A DNA stretch of 64,000 nt from Microbacterium hatanonis. Lineage in GTDB: Bacteria; Actinomycetota; Actinomycetes; Actinomycetales; Microbacteriaceae. Position 1 is the first letter of the stretch. Each line of letters opens with the position of its first letter. The notes below the pieces were generated by a model that saw only the letters and a list, made by a program, of their open reading frames with translations, ran no database searches and was not told where the DNA came from. The stretch spans positions 1,550,001 to 1,614,000 of the forward strand of contig NZ_VRSV01000001.1 of NCBI RefSeq assembly GCF_008017415.1, in the 5' to 3' direction. The position numbers and the translations under genes were made by a program. Positions 1 to 7,478 of the stretch are shown one piece after another.

Positions 1-912
1 CTTGCGCGTGCGGTCGGCCTCGGCGGCCATCTCCTCGTAGCGGGCGAGTCGAGCCTTGGACTTGACCTGGCGGCCCTTGGCGTTGGATCGCACCCACTCG
101 AGCTCCTCGGAGAGGCGCTTGGCGAGCTTGGCGTCCTTCTTGCCCTGGACCTCGAGTCGCTGGCCCTTCTTCTCGAGATAGGTCGAGTAGTTGCCCTCGT
201 ACCCGATGAGGCGACCGCGGTCGACCTCGGCGATCCACTCCGCGACGTTGTCGAGGAAGTACCGGTCGTGCGTGATGGCGATGACGGCGCCGGCGTACTT
301 CTGCAGGTGCTGCTCGAGCCACTGCACGCTCTCGGCATCGAGGTGGTTGGTGGGCTCGTCCAGGAGCAGCAGATCGGGCTTCTGGAGGAGGAGCTTGGTG
401 AGCGCGACGCGTCGCTTCTCACCACCGGAGAGGTTGGCGATCGCGGCGTCGCTCGGCGGCGTGCGCAGGGCCGACATCGCCTGCTCCAGCTGCGAGTCGA
501 GATCCCACGCGTCGGCCGCGTCGATCTCCTCCTGCAGGGTGCCCATCTCGGCGAGGAGCGCGTCGAAGTCGGCGTCGGGGTCGGACATCAGCGCGGAGAT
601 CTCGTTGAAGCGGTCGACCTTCGCCTTGATGGCGATGCCGTCCTGGATGTTCTCCAGCACGGTCTTGCTCTCATCGAGCTCGGGCTCCTGCATGAGGATG
701 CCGACGGAGAAGCCCGGACTGAGCTTCGCCTCGCCGTTGGACGGCGTGTCCATACCCGCCATGATCTTCAGGATCGTCGACTTTCCGGCGCCGTTCGGGC
801 CGACCATTCCGATCTTCGCGCCCGGAAGGAACGACATCGTGACGTCGTCGAGGATCAATTTGTCGCCCACGGCTTTTCGCGCGCGGACCATCTGATAGAT
901 GTACTCAGCCAT
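1..912 (-). CDS. ettA: Energy-dependent translational throttle protein EttA (ABC-F ATPase), 3' end outside window
   Basis: The first 304 codons of an ABC-F protein are visible and the C-terminal half lies beyond the window edge. Residues 38-45 are a Walker A motif (GPNGAGKS). Further on come the ABC signature LSGGEKRRVAL and the Walker B/D-loop LLLLDEPTNHLD, followed by the charged inter-domain linker. There are no membrane segments. EttA binds the ribosomal E site and gates entry into elongation according to ATP level. The ATG at 912 has a GGGAG element close upstream, and a TAGACT box lies 9 nt before it. The N-terminal sequence separates EttA from other ABC-F paralogs; the family call is firm and the exact paralog is likely. 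Confidence 0.93.
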   Translation of the reverse strand, partial: MAEYIYQMVRARKAVGDKLILDDVTMSFLPGAKIGMVGPNGAGKSTILKIMAGMDTPSNGEAKLSPGFSVGILMQEPELDESKTVLENIQDGIAIKAKVDRFNEISALMSDPDADFDALLAEMGTLQEEIDAADAWDLDSQLEQAMSALRTPPSDAAIANLSGGEKRRVALTKLLLQKPDLLLLDEPTNHLDAESVQWLEQHLQKYAGAVIAITHDRYFLDNVAEWIAEVDRGRLIGYEGNYSTYLEKKGQRLEVQGKKDAKLAKRLSEELEWVRSNAKGRQVKSKARLARYEEMAAEADRTRK

Positions 913-959
913 ATCGCTCCCAGTCTAGGGGCGCGAGCCGGGCCGACCGGGGCGCGGGG

Positions 960-1442
960 TCACCAATCGATCGGGCGGGTGTTCCCCACGAGGCACCGGC
1001 CGGCCGCGAGTCCCGGCATGACCACGGTCACGGGCTGTCCCGTCGAGGGGCCGACCTGCCCGATCAGGCACTCCTCGCCCCAGCGCACCGAGAACTGGAT
1101 GCTCTCCGCATCGTTGCCGACGGTCGACTGATTCTCGGTCACCTGCATGGCCGCTCTGTCGAAACCCGCGGCGACGAGGGCATCGACGTACGCGCGCCCG
1201 ACGTCGGGTCCGGCGGCGACCGACTGCACGATCTGCGCGAAGTACGGGAGATTGGCCGAAGCGTCACCCTCCGGCACCAGCCTCGGCGCTTCGGCCGTGG
1301 GCGGTGCTTCAGCCGTCGGGGTCAGCGTGGCCGTCGCGGTCGGCACGGGGTCGGGCGTATCGGTGCATCCGACCAGCGCGGTCGCCACCGCGAGGGCGAG
1401 AACGACGAGGCCGGCACGGCGGGAGGCAGTCGGTCCGATCAC
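960..1442 (-). CDS. Small lipoprotein, DUF6993-like
   Basis: This encodes 160 aa with an N-terminal signal, a hydrophobic core and a lipobox ending in LVGC, so it is probably a lipoprotein anchored on the outer face of the membrane. A Thr/Pro/Ala-rich spacer follows. The C-terminal domain (about 70-160) carries two Cys (ECLIG and RCLVG) that could form a disulfide, and it ends in TRPIDW. That ending is like actinobacterial proteins labelled DUF6993 (from memory, not searched). Its function is unknown. The GTG at 1442 lies 6 nt below a TAGACT box and has no Shine-Dalgarno site, so the mRNA may be leaderless. It is divergent from ettA and follows ssb. Confidence 0.8.
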   Translation of the reverse strand: MIGPTASRRAGLVVLALAVATALVGCTDTPDPVPTATATLTPTAEAPPTAEAPRLVPEGDASANLPYFAQIVQSVAAGPDVGRAYVDALVAAGFDRAAMQVTENQSTVGNDAESIQFSVRWGEECLIGQVGPSTGQPVTVVMPGLAAGRCLVGNTRPIDW

Positions 1443-1448
1443 GCTGCG

Positions 1449-1454
1449 AGTCTA
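1449..1454 (-). promoter_or_regulatory. -10 box of a likely leaderless promoter for the DUF6993-like lipoprotein
   Basis: TAGACT on the minus strand ends 6 nt before the GTG at 1442. Transcription would begin at or next to the start codon. No clear -35 hexamer was picked out. Confidence 0.5.
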
Positions 1455-1464
1455 CGGGCGCACC

Positions 1465-1998
1465 TCAGAAGGGCGTGTCGGCGAGCTGCGTCGCCGGTGC
1501 GCGCTCGGCCGTCGCCGCAGGGATGGCCCACCCGTCGGAATCGGTCGCGGCCACCACCGGTGCGGCCGCGACCACGGGCTCGGGCTGGTGCGACTCGCCA
1601 TCGGGTGCGACCACCGGCGCCGGCGCGGCGGGCTCGACGGCGCCCCCGTTCTTGTGGAACGTCGTGCGTCCTCGGAGCAGATCGTGTCCGACGGCATCCG
1701 CCTCGACTTCGACGGCGAGACCGCGCTTCGTGCCGTTGTCCCACTCTCGGAGGCGCAGGCGGCCCGTGACGATCACCCGGTCGCCTTTGTGCAGCGAGGC
1801 GAAGGCGTTCTCCCCGAGTGCGCGATAGGCCGACACCTGGTACCAGTTCGTGAACACGTCGACCCATCGTTCGGTCGACTTGTCGAACCGGCGGTGGGTC
1901 GACCCCACGCGGAAGTTGGTGACGGACGCACCGCCTCCGAGGATGCGATGCTCCGGTTCCGCAGCGAGATTGCCCGTGAACGTGATGGTGTCGGTCAT
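1465..1998 (-). CDS. ssb: Single-stranded DNA-binding protein (SSB paralog)
   Basis: The protein is 177 aa. Residues 1-110 form an OB-fold of the SSB type (TDTITFTGNLAAEPE, then WYQVSAYRALGENA and GDRVIVTGRLRLREW). A variable Ala/Pro-rich tail follows and the protein ends in DTPF, a version of the acidic tip that binds partner proteins. It coats single-stranded DNA in replication, repair or uptake. It does not sit next to rpsF/rpsR, where the main actinobacterial ssb usually lies, so I take it for the secondary copy. The ATG at 1998 has an AAAGGA site 6 nt upstream. A 9-bp inverted repeat lies in its leader. Confidence 0.9.
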   Translation of the reverse strand: MTDTITFTGNLAAEPEHRILGGGASVTNFRVGSTHRRFDKSTERWVDVFTNWYQVSAYRALGENAFASLHKGDRVIVTGRLRLREWDNGTKRGLAVEVEADAVGHDLLRGRTTFHKNGGAVEPAAPAPVVAPDGESHQPEPVVAAAPVVAATDSDGWAIPAATAERAPATQLADTPF

Positions 1999-2021
1999 TT
2001 CGTGTCCTTTCGGTCGGGGAT

Positions 2022-2056
2022 GCTCCGGCGCCCGAGTGCCCGTCGAACGCCGGAGC
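2022..2056. other. Inverted repeat in the ssb leader
   Basis: GCTCCGGCG (2022-2030) is perfectly complementary to CGCCGGAGC (2048-2056) across a 17-nt loop. It lies 24 nt upstream of the ssb start, between ssb and the divergent gene at 2220. It could be an operator or an mRNA hairpin; nothing decides which. Confidence 0.4.
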
Positions 2057-2123
2057 GTCTCCAGCTTCGCCGTGGGGACACCCCGGCGCGTGGCCTCGTC
2101 TGCTTCTGGGGATGATCGCCCGA

Positions 2124-2141
2124 CCTCCCCCGATGGGGAGG
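2124..2141. other. Short perfect stem-loop upstream of the 83-aa gene
   Basis: CCTCCCC (2124-2130) pairs with GGGGAGG (2135-2141) around a CGAT tetraloop. It lies about 80 nt before the ATG at 2220, in the divergent ssb/2220 interval. There is no T-tract, so a terminator is not supported. Confidence 0.35.
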
Positions 2142-2219
2142 AGTCGATCGACGACCCGTCGGCCGCGCGTCACGATGTCGGAGGCCGCACATATCTTCGA
2201 ATCGAACGGAGGAACGAAC

Positions 2220-2471
2220 ATGCAGACGCTGGAGCGCGAAGCCCCGACATTCGACCTACCGCCGTGGGTGCGCCTCACCCGCGCGGCGGCGACCCTCTGG
2301 CGGGTAGCCGACGCCGACGGGAGACCCCTCGGCCATGTGCGTGCCGTCGCGGTCGCCGACGGATGGAGATTCCGAGCCGAGCGGTACCACGGGGGCACGC
2401 GATCGTTCCGCTCGCTCGGCGAGTTCTGGGCCGTCTCCGACGCGTTCGACTGCCTCCGCTATCAGCGATGA
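2220..2471 (+). CDS. Small conserved-looking protein of unknown function (83 aa)
   Basis: I do not recognise this gene. The ATG at 2220 is chosen over upstream in-frame starts because GGAGG (2208-2212) sits 7 nt before it. The protein is soluble, without a signal or membrane segment. It is rich in Arg, Trp and Tyr, and its core (LWRVADADGRPLGHVRAV, then GWRFRAERYHGG) looks like a small antiparallel beta domain followed by a helix (SLGEFWAVSDAFDCL). It is divergent from ssb and convergent with the MocR gene, 3 bp away. Codon use looks like its neighbours. The translation signal makes it a likely real gene. Confidence 0.65.
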   Translation: MQTLEREAPTFDLPPWVRLTRAAATLWRVADADGRPLGHVRAVAVADGWRFRAERYHGGTRSFRSLGEFWAVSDAFDCLRYQR

Positions 2472-2474
2472 CGC

Positions 2475-3893
2475 TCAGACCACGGCGTCGAAACTGTCGA
2501 CCAGCGCCCGGGGCGCTCCGTCGTGCACGGTCGGCCAGACCTGCTCCAGGATCGACACGGCGCTGACGAGTGTCGCCGCGGGGGCCGTGAACGGCACGCG
2601 CAGGTGGCGGTCGTAGCCGCCTTCCACTGCGAAGCGCGATCCAGCCGAGAGGTACAGGCCCCGCGCTCGCGCGGCCATGACCAGACCGGAACTCAGCGGG
2701 GCGTCCAGCTCGACCCAGAGCGACACTCCGCCGTCGACGGCGGGCACGCGCCACTGGGGAATCCGATCGCGCAGCGCGGCCGAGACGGCGTCTCGCCCCT
2801 GCCGGAGCAGGTGAGCGCGTTGCTGGGCGATCTCGTCGAGGCGAGGCAGGAGTGCCTCGGCGACCGCCTGCTCGATCTCCGGTGTGCCCAGGTCGTGCAC
2901 GGCGCGTGCGGAGACGAGACGACGGACGAGTTCGGCCTCCGCTCGGATCCATCCGATCCGCAAGCCGCCCCACACCGTCTTCCCGAGCGAGCCGAGGCGG
3001 ATCACCGACTCCCCCCGGCCGAACGGCTCGGGCTCGATCGCCCGATCGATGTCGAGATCGGACGTGGTCTCGTCGACGATGACGAGGGTGCCCGATCGGT
3101 CGGCGGCCGCGGCGATGACCGCACGCTCCTGCGCCGTCATCGTGCGACCCGTCGGGTTCTGGAAATCGGGCATCAGATACGCGAGCACCGGGAGGGTTCG
3201 CGCGAACGCCTGCTCCGCGCGGTCGAGGTCCCACCCATCCGACGTCGTCACCGGGACGCCGACCATGCGAGCACCGGCGCGGCGGAAGGCATCGGCCGCG
3301 TGGGGATAGGTGGGCGTCTCGATGAGCACCCTGTCGGCGCGACCCAGCAGCACCGACGCGATCAGGTGGATCGCGCTCTGCGCGCCTGTCGTGATCATCA
3401 CCTCGTCGGGAGTGGTCGGGATCCCCCGGGCCGTGTAACGGGCGGCGATGGCATCGCGCAGTCCAGGACGGCCGACGATGTCGTACCCGACCGTGGAGAC
3501 GAGTGTCGCTGCCCCGGCCGCCACGTCTGTGATGACGCCGGCCAGCCCCGGCCACGCGGGTGGACTCGCCTGCTGCAGGTCGATGGTCTCGTCGCCGGTG
3601 GCACGATGCCCAGGGTCTGTGCGCCGCAGAGGCAGAGTGATGCTGCCGGAGCCGCGGACGCTCTCGATGTGCCCGGTGTCACGGAGACTCCGGTACGCGG
3701 CGGCCACTGTCGTGCGACTCAGGCGCAGCTCCGCCGACAATTCCCGTTCCGCGGGGAGGGCCGTGCGCGGCGCGATCCGATTGTCGAGACAGAGGAGCCG
3801 GATGCCGTCGGCGAGAGCCTCGTACACCGGATCCTTCGAGCGCCAACCGCCGAGCGAGGCGGCGAGGGAGCGGGCCGATATCCGTGAGTCCAT
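2475..3893 (-). CDS. MocR/YczR-type transcriptional regulator (GntR wHTH fused to aminotransferase-like domain)
   Basis: The protein is 472 aa. Residues 1-85 are a GntR winged helix (LRLSRTTVAAAYRSL), and residues 110-470 are a fold-type I PLP aminotransferase-like effector domain. The probable PLP lysine is in SLGKTVWGGLRIGW. MocR regulators sense PLP or an amine adduct and rarely catalyse a reaction. It is transcribed divergently from a YczE-like membrane protein, the arrangement described for the yczR-yczE pair in other Gram-positives, so that neighbour is the presumed target. The 61-bp interval holds a perfect palindrome. The substrate or ligand cannot be read from the sequence. Confidence 0.88.
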   Translation of the reverse strand: MDSRISARSLAASLGGWRSKDPVYEALADGIRLLCLDNRIAPRTALPAERELSAELRLSRTTVAAAYRSLRDTGHIESVRGSGSITLPLRRTDPGHRATGDETIDLQQASPPAWPGLAGVITDVAAGAATLVSTVGYDIVGRPGLRDAIAARYTARGIPTTPDEVMITTGAQSAIHLIASVLLGRADRVLIETPTYPHAADAFRRAGARMVGVPVTTSDGWDLDRAEQAFARTLPVLAYLMPDFQNPTGRTMTAQERAVIAAAADRSGTLVIVDETTSDLDIDRAIEPEPFGRGESVIRLGSLGKTVWGGLRIGWIRAEAELVRRLVSARAVHDLGTPEIEQAVAEALLPRLDEIAQQRAHLLRQGRDAVSAALRDRIPQWRVPAVDGGVSLWVELDAPLSSGLVMAARARGLYLSAGSRFAVEGGYDRHLRVPFTAPAATLVSAVSILEQVWPTVHDGAPRALVDSFDAVV

Positions 3894-3930
3894 GAATCCA
3901 GATTAGATGAATTGGCCTCTCCGGTACGGT

Positions 3931-3946
3931 CCAATCCGGTGATTGG
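3931..3946. promoter_or_regulatory. Candidate MocR/YczR operator
   Basis: CCAATC-CGGT-GATTGG is a perfect 6-bp inverted repeat. A third half-site, ATTGG, lies at 3911-3915. The palindrome ends 8 nt before the yczE ATG at 3955. It sits in the only intergenic space between the regulator and its divergent neighbour, which is where an autoregulatory or activating site would be expected. Confidence 0.55.
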
Positions 3947-3954
3947 ATGTTCGC

Positions 3955-4554
3955 ATGGCCCGACGCATCCTCCAGCTCCTCATCGGTCTCGTGCTCTACG
4001 GGGCCGGGTGCGCTCTGACGATCCGCGCCGGGTGGGGCGTCGACCCGTGGACGGTCTTCGCGCAGGGAGTCTCGATCCACACCGGCGTCGGCATCGGCTG
4101 GGTGACGAACATCCTCGGTGCCCTCGTGCTCCTGGCGTGGATCCCCCTCCGGCAGAAGCCGGGGATCGGCACGCTGGCGAACGTCGCTCTCGTCGGCACC
4201 TCGATCCAGGCGACGCTGGCTTTCGTGCCGACGGCGCCCGACGTCTGGACGGGGGGCGCCATGCTGGTCGGTGGCACCCTGCTCGTGGCTCTGGCCTCCG
4301 GGCTCTACCTCGGGACGGCGTTCGGCCCTGGACCGCGCGACGGACTGATGACGGGGCTGCACCGCCGTCTCGGCTGGCCGATCTGGCTCTGCCGACTCCT
4401 CGTGGAGAGCACCGTGCTCATCGCCGGATGGCTGCTGGGCGGGACCGTCGGCGTAGGCACCGTGATCTTCGCGGTCTGCATCGGACCGCTGGTGCACCAC
4501 GCGCTGCCGCTGTTCGACCTCGCGAAGCGACGCCGGGTCCCGGTCGAGGCCTGA
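3955..4554 (+). CDS. YczE-like integral membrane protein
   Basis: The protein is 199 aa with about five hydrophobic segments (near 5-25, 45-65, 75-93, 100-122 and 150-180). It matches YczE-type membrane proteins: an N-terminal helix with RAGWGVDPWTVF and the motif LGTAFGPGPRDGLMTGL in the middle. YczE proteins are of unknown transport role, though a Bacillus YczE is linked to surfactin production. The ATG at 3955 is preferred; an in-frame TTG at 3943 would fall inside the palindrome. No Shine-Dalgarno site is visible. The gene is probably controlled by the divergent MocR-type protein. Confidence 0.8.
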   Translation: MARRILQLLIGLVLYGAGCALTIRAGWGVDPWTVFAQGVSIHTGVGIGWVTNILGALVLLAWIPLRQKPGIGTLANVALVGTSIQATLAFVPTAPDVWTGGAMLVGGTLLVALASGLYLGTAFGPGPRDGLMTGLHRRLGWPIWLCRLLVESTVLIAGWLLGGTVGVGTVIFAVCIGPLVHHALPLFDLAKRRRVPVEA

Positions 4555-4572
4555 GAGCCCGACTATCTCCGC

Positions 4573-4785
4573 TCAGTGCTCGCGGAATTCGGGGCGCTCC
4601 GACCCCGGTTTCAGATGCGCGGTGAGCGCCGACTTGGCGATCTCCATGGTCGGGTAGCGGCCGAGCTCCTCGTCGGCCCCCGCCATCTGCACGACGTACC
4701 AGTCGTCGTCTGTCTGGATCTTGCCCACGGCCCCCGCCGGTCCGTAGGCCACCCACAGTCTGCGCGTCTTCGCTTCGGTCATCAT
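4573..4785 (-). CDS. Small protein of unknown function (70 aa)
   Basis: I cannot assign a family. AAGGAG lies just before the tandem ATG-ATG start at 4785, which supports translation; either Met could initiate. The protein is soluble and reads as a short beta-rich domain (RRLWVAYGPAGAVGKIQ, then DDWYVVQMAGADEELG) with a helix (TMEIAKSALTAHL), without Cys or a signal. It is convergent with yczE (18 bp) and lies upstream of tRNA-Arg on the opposite strand. It resembles short housekeeping-neighbour genes of Microbacteriaceae. Confidence 0.65.
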   Translation of the reverse strand: MMTEAKTRRLWVAYGPAGAVGKIQTDDDWYVVQMAGADEELGRYPTMEIAKSALTAHLKPGSERPEFREH

Positions 4786-4876
4786 CGACTCCTTACGCCT
4801 GTCCGATGGACGCTACGCCTGGCGCGGACCCCGCGCCAGTGCATGCCGGGACGACCCCCGCTACTCTGGTCGTCGG

Positions 4877-4949
4877 CCCCCAGTAGCTCAGTGGATAGAG
4901 CAACGGCCTTCTAATCCGTTTGTCGCACGTTCGAATCGTGCCTGGGGGA
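4877..4949 (+). tRNA. tRNA-Arg (anticodon TCT)
   Basis: This is a 73-nt cloverleaf. The acceptor CCCCCAG (4877-4883) pairs fully with CTGGGGG (4942-4948) and the discriminator is A4949. The anticodon loop CTTCTAA gives TCT, and the T-arm is GCACG-TTCGAAT-CGTGC. The acceptor begins with a C1-G72 pair. CCA is not encoded. It lies just upstream of orn on the same strand. Confidence 0.97.
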
Positions 4950-4977
4950 CTCCGCACCGCCTGTCGACGGGCGTCAT

Positions 4978-4983
4978 TAGACT
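4978..4983 (+). promoter_or_regulatory. -10 box of a likely leaderless promoter for orn
   Basis: TAGACT ends 7 nt before the orn ATG at 4991, and no Shine-Dalgarno sequence fits between. It lies 28 nt beyond the tRNA-Arg. Confidence 0.5.
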
Positions 4984-4990
4984 GATCGTC

Positions 4991-5617
4991 ATGGTGGCTG
5001 CCTCCGAGAACGATCGACTCGTCTGGATCGACTGCGAGATGACGGGACTCGATCTCGACGTCGACGAACTCGTGGAGATCGCCGTCGTCGTCACGGATTT
5101 CGACCTGCGCATCCTCGACCCCGGATTCTCCATCGTCATCAAACCCGATGACTCGGCCCTGGCGTCGATGAGCGAATTCGTCACCGACATGCACCGCTCC
5201 TCCGGACTGCTCGAGGAGATCCCCCACGGCGTCAGCCTCGCCGACGCCGAGTTCCAGGCGCTGGAGTACATCCAGAGATTCGCGCCGGTCGAGGGCAAGG
5301 CACCGCTCGCGGGCAACACGATCGGCACCGACCGCATGTTCCTCGCGAAGTACATGCCCCGCATCGACCGCTGGTTGCACTACCGGAACATCGACGTCTC
5401 GAGTGTGAAAGAACTCTCCCGTCGCTGGTTCCCGCGCGCCTACTTCCATGCGCCCGCGAAGGACGGCGGGCACCGCGCTCTCGCCGACATCCGCGAATCG
5501 ATCCGCGAACTCGCCTACTACCGCCAGGCGGTGTTCGTTCCCGAGCCCGGCCCCAGCAGCGACGTCGCGAAGGCAGCCGCAGCCTCCACCGTGTCGTCTT
5601 TCTCGGCAGGAGTGTGA
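4991..5617 (+). CDS. orn: Oligoribonuclease (DEDDh exonuclease)
   Basis: The protein is 208 aa, full length for the family. Exo I is WIDCEMTGLD (Asp14, Glu16), Exo II lies around GNTIGTDRMFLAKYMP, and Exo III with the catalytic His is in GGHRALADIRESI. Orn degrades 2-5-nt RNA fragments, including pGpG from cyclic di-GMP breakdown, to nucleotides in the cytoplasm. The C-terminus ends in an Ala/Ser-rich tail. It sits between tRNA-Arg and tRNA-His, which is common in actinobacteria. The ATG at 4991 is supported by the TAGACT box 7 nt upstream and by the family N-terminus. Confidence 0.96.
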   Translation: MVAASENDRLVWIDCEMTGLDLDVDELVEIAVVVTDFDLRILDPGFSIVIKPDDSALASMSEFVTDMHRSSGLLEEIPHGVSLADAEFQALEYIQRFAPVEGKAPLAGNTIGTDRMFLAKYMPRIDRWLHYRNIDVSSVKELSRRWFPRAYFHAPAKDGGHRALADIRESIRELAYYRQAVFVPEPGPSSDVAKAAAASTVSSFSAGV

Positions 5618-5654
5618 GAGAATCGTTGGGTTGCCCGCGCGAGCGGGAGACATG

Positions 5655-5730
5655 GTGGGTATAGCTCAGTTGGTAGAGCGCGGCCTTGTGGTGGCCGATG
5701 TCGCGGGTTCGAGCCCCGTTACTCACCCCA
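5655..5730 (+). tRNA. tRNA-His (anticodon GTG), CCA encoded
   Basis: The acceptor GTGGGTA (5655-5661) pairs with TACTCAC (5720-5726) with one G-T pair. The anticodon loop carries GTG, and the T-arm is GCGGG-TTCGAGC-CCCGT. The discriminator is C5727, followed by a genome-encoded CCA (5728-5730). G5654 would be the -1 guanosine typical of tRNA-His. The ATG of the next gene begins at 5731, directly after the CCA. Confidence 0.97.
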
Positions 5731-6081
5731 ATGCTTGATCTGAGTTCCGACGCGTTCGAGAGACTCGTGGTGGACGAACTCGATCGTCTCCCCGACGAGA
5801 TGATCGACGGTCTCGACAACGTCGTCTTCGTCGTCGAAGACAGAGCAGAGGACGGCAGTCTCGACCTGCTCGGTCTCTACGACGGGTGGGCGCTGACCGA
5901 GCGGGAGCGCTACGGCGTCGGCGAGCTGCCCGACCGGATCATCCTCTACCGCGAGGCCCACCTCGCCGTGTGCGACGACGAGGAAGAACTCCGCGACGAG
6001 GTGCACACCACGCTGGTGCATGAGATCGCGCACTTCTACGGCATCGACGATGAGCGCCTGCACGAGTTGGGATGGGCCTGA
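5731..6081 (+). CDS. Metallopeptidase family (zincin-like) protein
   Basis: The protein is 116 aa. The zinc site HEIAHFYGID, with a following Glu (ERLHELG), marks the small actinobacterial zincin family, whose substrate is unknown. It has an acidic N-terminal half and no signal or membrane segment. The ATG at 5731 is the first Met of the conserved N-terminus and immediately follows the tRNA-His CCA. There is no room for a Shine-Dalgarno site outside the tRNA, so translation is either leaderless after tRNA 3' processing or starts inside an unprocessed transcript. Its stop overlaps the alternative clpS start, which suggests co-transcription with clpS and the DUF2017 gene. Confidence 0.85.
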   Translation: MLDLSSDAFERLVVDELDRLPDEMIDGLDNVVFVVEDRAEDGSLDLLGLYDGWALTERERYGVGELPDRIILYREAHLAVCDDEEELRDEVHTTLVHEIAHFYGIDDERLHELGWA

Positions 6082-6083
6082 TC

Positions 6084-6377
6084 ATGGCACTCACGCACCT
6101 CGACGCCCGGGAGGACCTCGACCCGGGTCGACTCGGCGACGACGTCTGGCAGACCGTGGTCTGGAACGATCCGGTCAACCTCATGAGCTACGTGGCACAT
6201 GTTTTCCGCGAGTACTTCGGATTCGACGCCGAGACGGCTTCCCGACTGATGCTCGCGGTGCACCACGAGGGGCACGCCGTCGTGTCGCGGGGTCCCCGCG
6301 AGCAGATGGAACTGCACACCCAGGCCATGCACGATTACGGCCTGTGGGCGACCGTGCGGAACGGAGCATCCTCATGA
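6084..6377 (+). CDS. clpS: ATP-dependent Clp protease adapter ClpS
   Basis: The protein is 97 aa. The core WQTVVWNDPVNLMSYVAHVF and the helix with MLAVHHEGHAVV are typical ClpS features. ClpS binds N-degron substrates and delivers them to ClpAP or ClpCP in the cytoplasm. The ATG at 6084 gives the expected N-terminus. An in-frame ATG at 6072 would add four residues and overlap the metallopeptidase gene. The 3' end overlaps the next gene by ATGA (6374-6377), so the two are translationally coupled. Confidence 0.95.
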   Translation: MALTHLDAREDLDPGRLGDDVWQTVVWNDPVNLMSYVAHVFREYFGFDAETASRLMLAVHHEGHAVVSRGPREQMELHTQAMHDYGLWATVRNGASS

Positions 6378-6883
6378 CCGACCGGATCGTCGTCCTCGAG
6401 ATCTCGGCCATCGAGGCCGTTCATCTCTCCGGGATGGTGCGGCAATTCCTCGAACTCCTCGACGAGACATCCGTCGAGGGCGCCGCTCCCCCCGACCCCG
6501 CCGTTGCGCGCCTCCTCCCGGACGCGTACGCCGATGACGCCGACGCCTCCGCCGAGTTCCGCCGGCTCACGGGCTCCGACCTGCTGGACCGCCGCAGGCA
6601 TGACGCCGGCGTGGTGCTCGCGACGCTCTCGACCGGCGGGCCGGAACTCGACATCGTGACGGCCGAAGAGGCCGACTTGACGCGCGCTTTCGTGCTCACG
6701 CTCGACGGCGAAGAATCGGGTGCATGGATGCGGGTGCTCGCCGCCATTCGCCTGGTGCTCGCATCGCGGCTCGGGATCGAGACGGAGGACGACCACGACG
6801 AGGAAGATCCCCGCTTCGGGATCTACGAGTGGCTGGGCTTCCGGCTGGACGGTCTCGTGCAGGCGGTAGACGCCTCCCACTGA
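6374..6883 (+). CDS. DUF2017 family protein
   Basis: The protein is 169 aa, soluble and Asp/Glu-rich. Its N-terminus (VVLEISAIEAVHLSGMVRQFLELL) and C-terminus (GIYEWLGFRLDGLVQAV) match the actinobacterial DUF2017 family, which is almost always found directly downstream of clpS. Its role is unknown but context suggests the Clp proteolysis pathway. The ATG at 6374 overlaps the clpS stop by 4 nt. It ends convergently, 1 bp from the P-loop gene on the other strand. Confidence 0.85.
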   Translation: MTDRIVVLEISAIEAVHLSGMVRQFLELLDETSVEGAAPPDPAVARLLPDAYADDADASAEFRRLTGSDLLDRRRHDAGVVLATLSTGGPELDIVTAEEADLTRAFVLTLDGEESGAWMRVLAAIRLVLASRLGIETEDDHDEEDPRFGIYEWLGFRLDGLVQAVDASH

Positions 6884-6884
6884 C

Positions 6885-7478
6885 TCAGGGCACCGCCAGG
6901 ACGAGGGTGGCGTGGCTGGTCGGTTCGTCCCGCACGATATGCGCCTGCTCTTGCAACGCCCAGCGATCCCAGTGCGGCTCGTACGTCTCGCCGTCGCGAG
7001 CGATGCCGCGTCTGCGCCGTTCCGGTGCCGGAGACTCCAGCCACACACGGACATCCCCGAGACGAGCCGTCGCCGGGGTGAGGAGTCCGGAGCCTTCGAC
7101 GATCAGAGGGAGCGAGGGGTCGACCGCGTGCGCTTCGGCACGGGCCCCGTCGACCCAGTCCCACCGCCGCCATACCCCGATGATTCCGCGCGCGTGCGGC
7201 ATCAGGACCGTCGTGCGCGCGTACTCGACCCCCTCCTCGAGCCCGTCCCACCCCGGGTACAGGGAGTCGAGGGCCACCGATTGGACCCGGCCCTGCACGG
7301 GCCAACGCTGAACGACACGCTGAGCGAGCGTGGTCTTGCCGGCCCCGCTCTGTCCGTCTATCAGGATGACGGGATTCGGCGCCTCGACGCCGATCACGGC
7401 GTCGAGGATCCGTGTGACGGCCGACTCGAGAGCTCGAGCGACCGGGTCGACGCTACTTCTTGAGTGCGCGGATGACAC
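6885..7478 (-). CDS. P-loop ATP-binding protein (nucleoside/uridine kinase-like)
   Basis: The chosen frame gives 197 aa. Walker A is GQSGAGKTT in VILIDGQSGAGKTTLAQ. Further on are DSLYPGWDGLEEGV (a substrate or Mg site position in uridine-kinase-like proteins), PLIVEGSGLL and an Arg-rich lid (SPAPERRRRGIARDG). This is a kinase-like fold with an unidentified substrate; related actinobacterial proteins often carry unreliable transferase names. The start is uncertain. GTG at 7478 overlaps the upstream gene by 26 nt and keeps the helix before the P-loop; GTG at 7397 would give 170 aa. It probably forms one transcript with the GerW-like gene. Confidence 0.7.
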   Translation of the reverse strand: MSSAHSRSSVDPVARALESAVTRILDAVIGVEAPNPVILIDGQSGAGKTTLAQRVVQRWPVQGRVQSVALDSLYPGWDGLEEGVEYARTTVLMPHARGIIGVWRRWDWVDGARAEAHAVDPSLPLIVEGSGLLTPATARLGDVRVWLESPAPERRRRGIARDGETYEPHWDRWALQEQAHIVRDEPTSHATLVLAVP

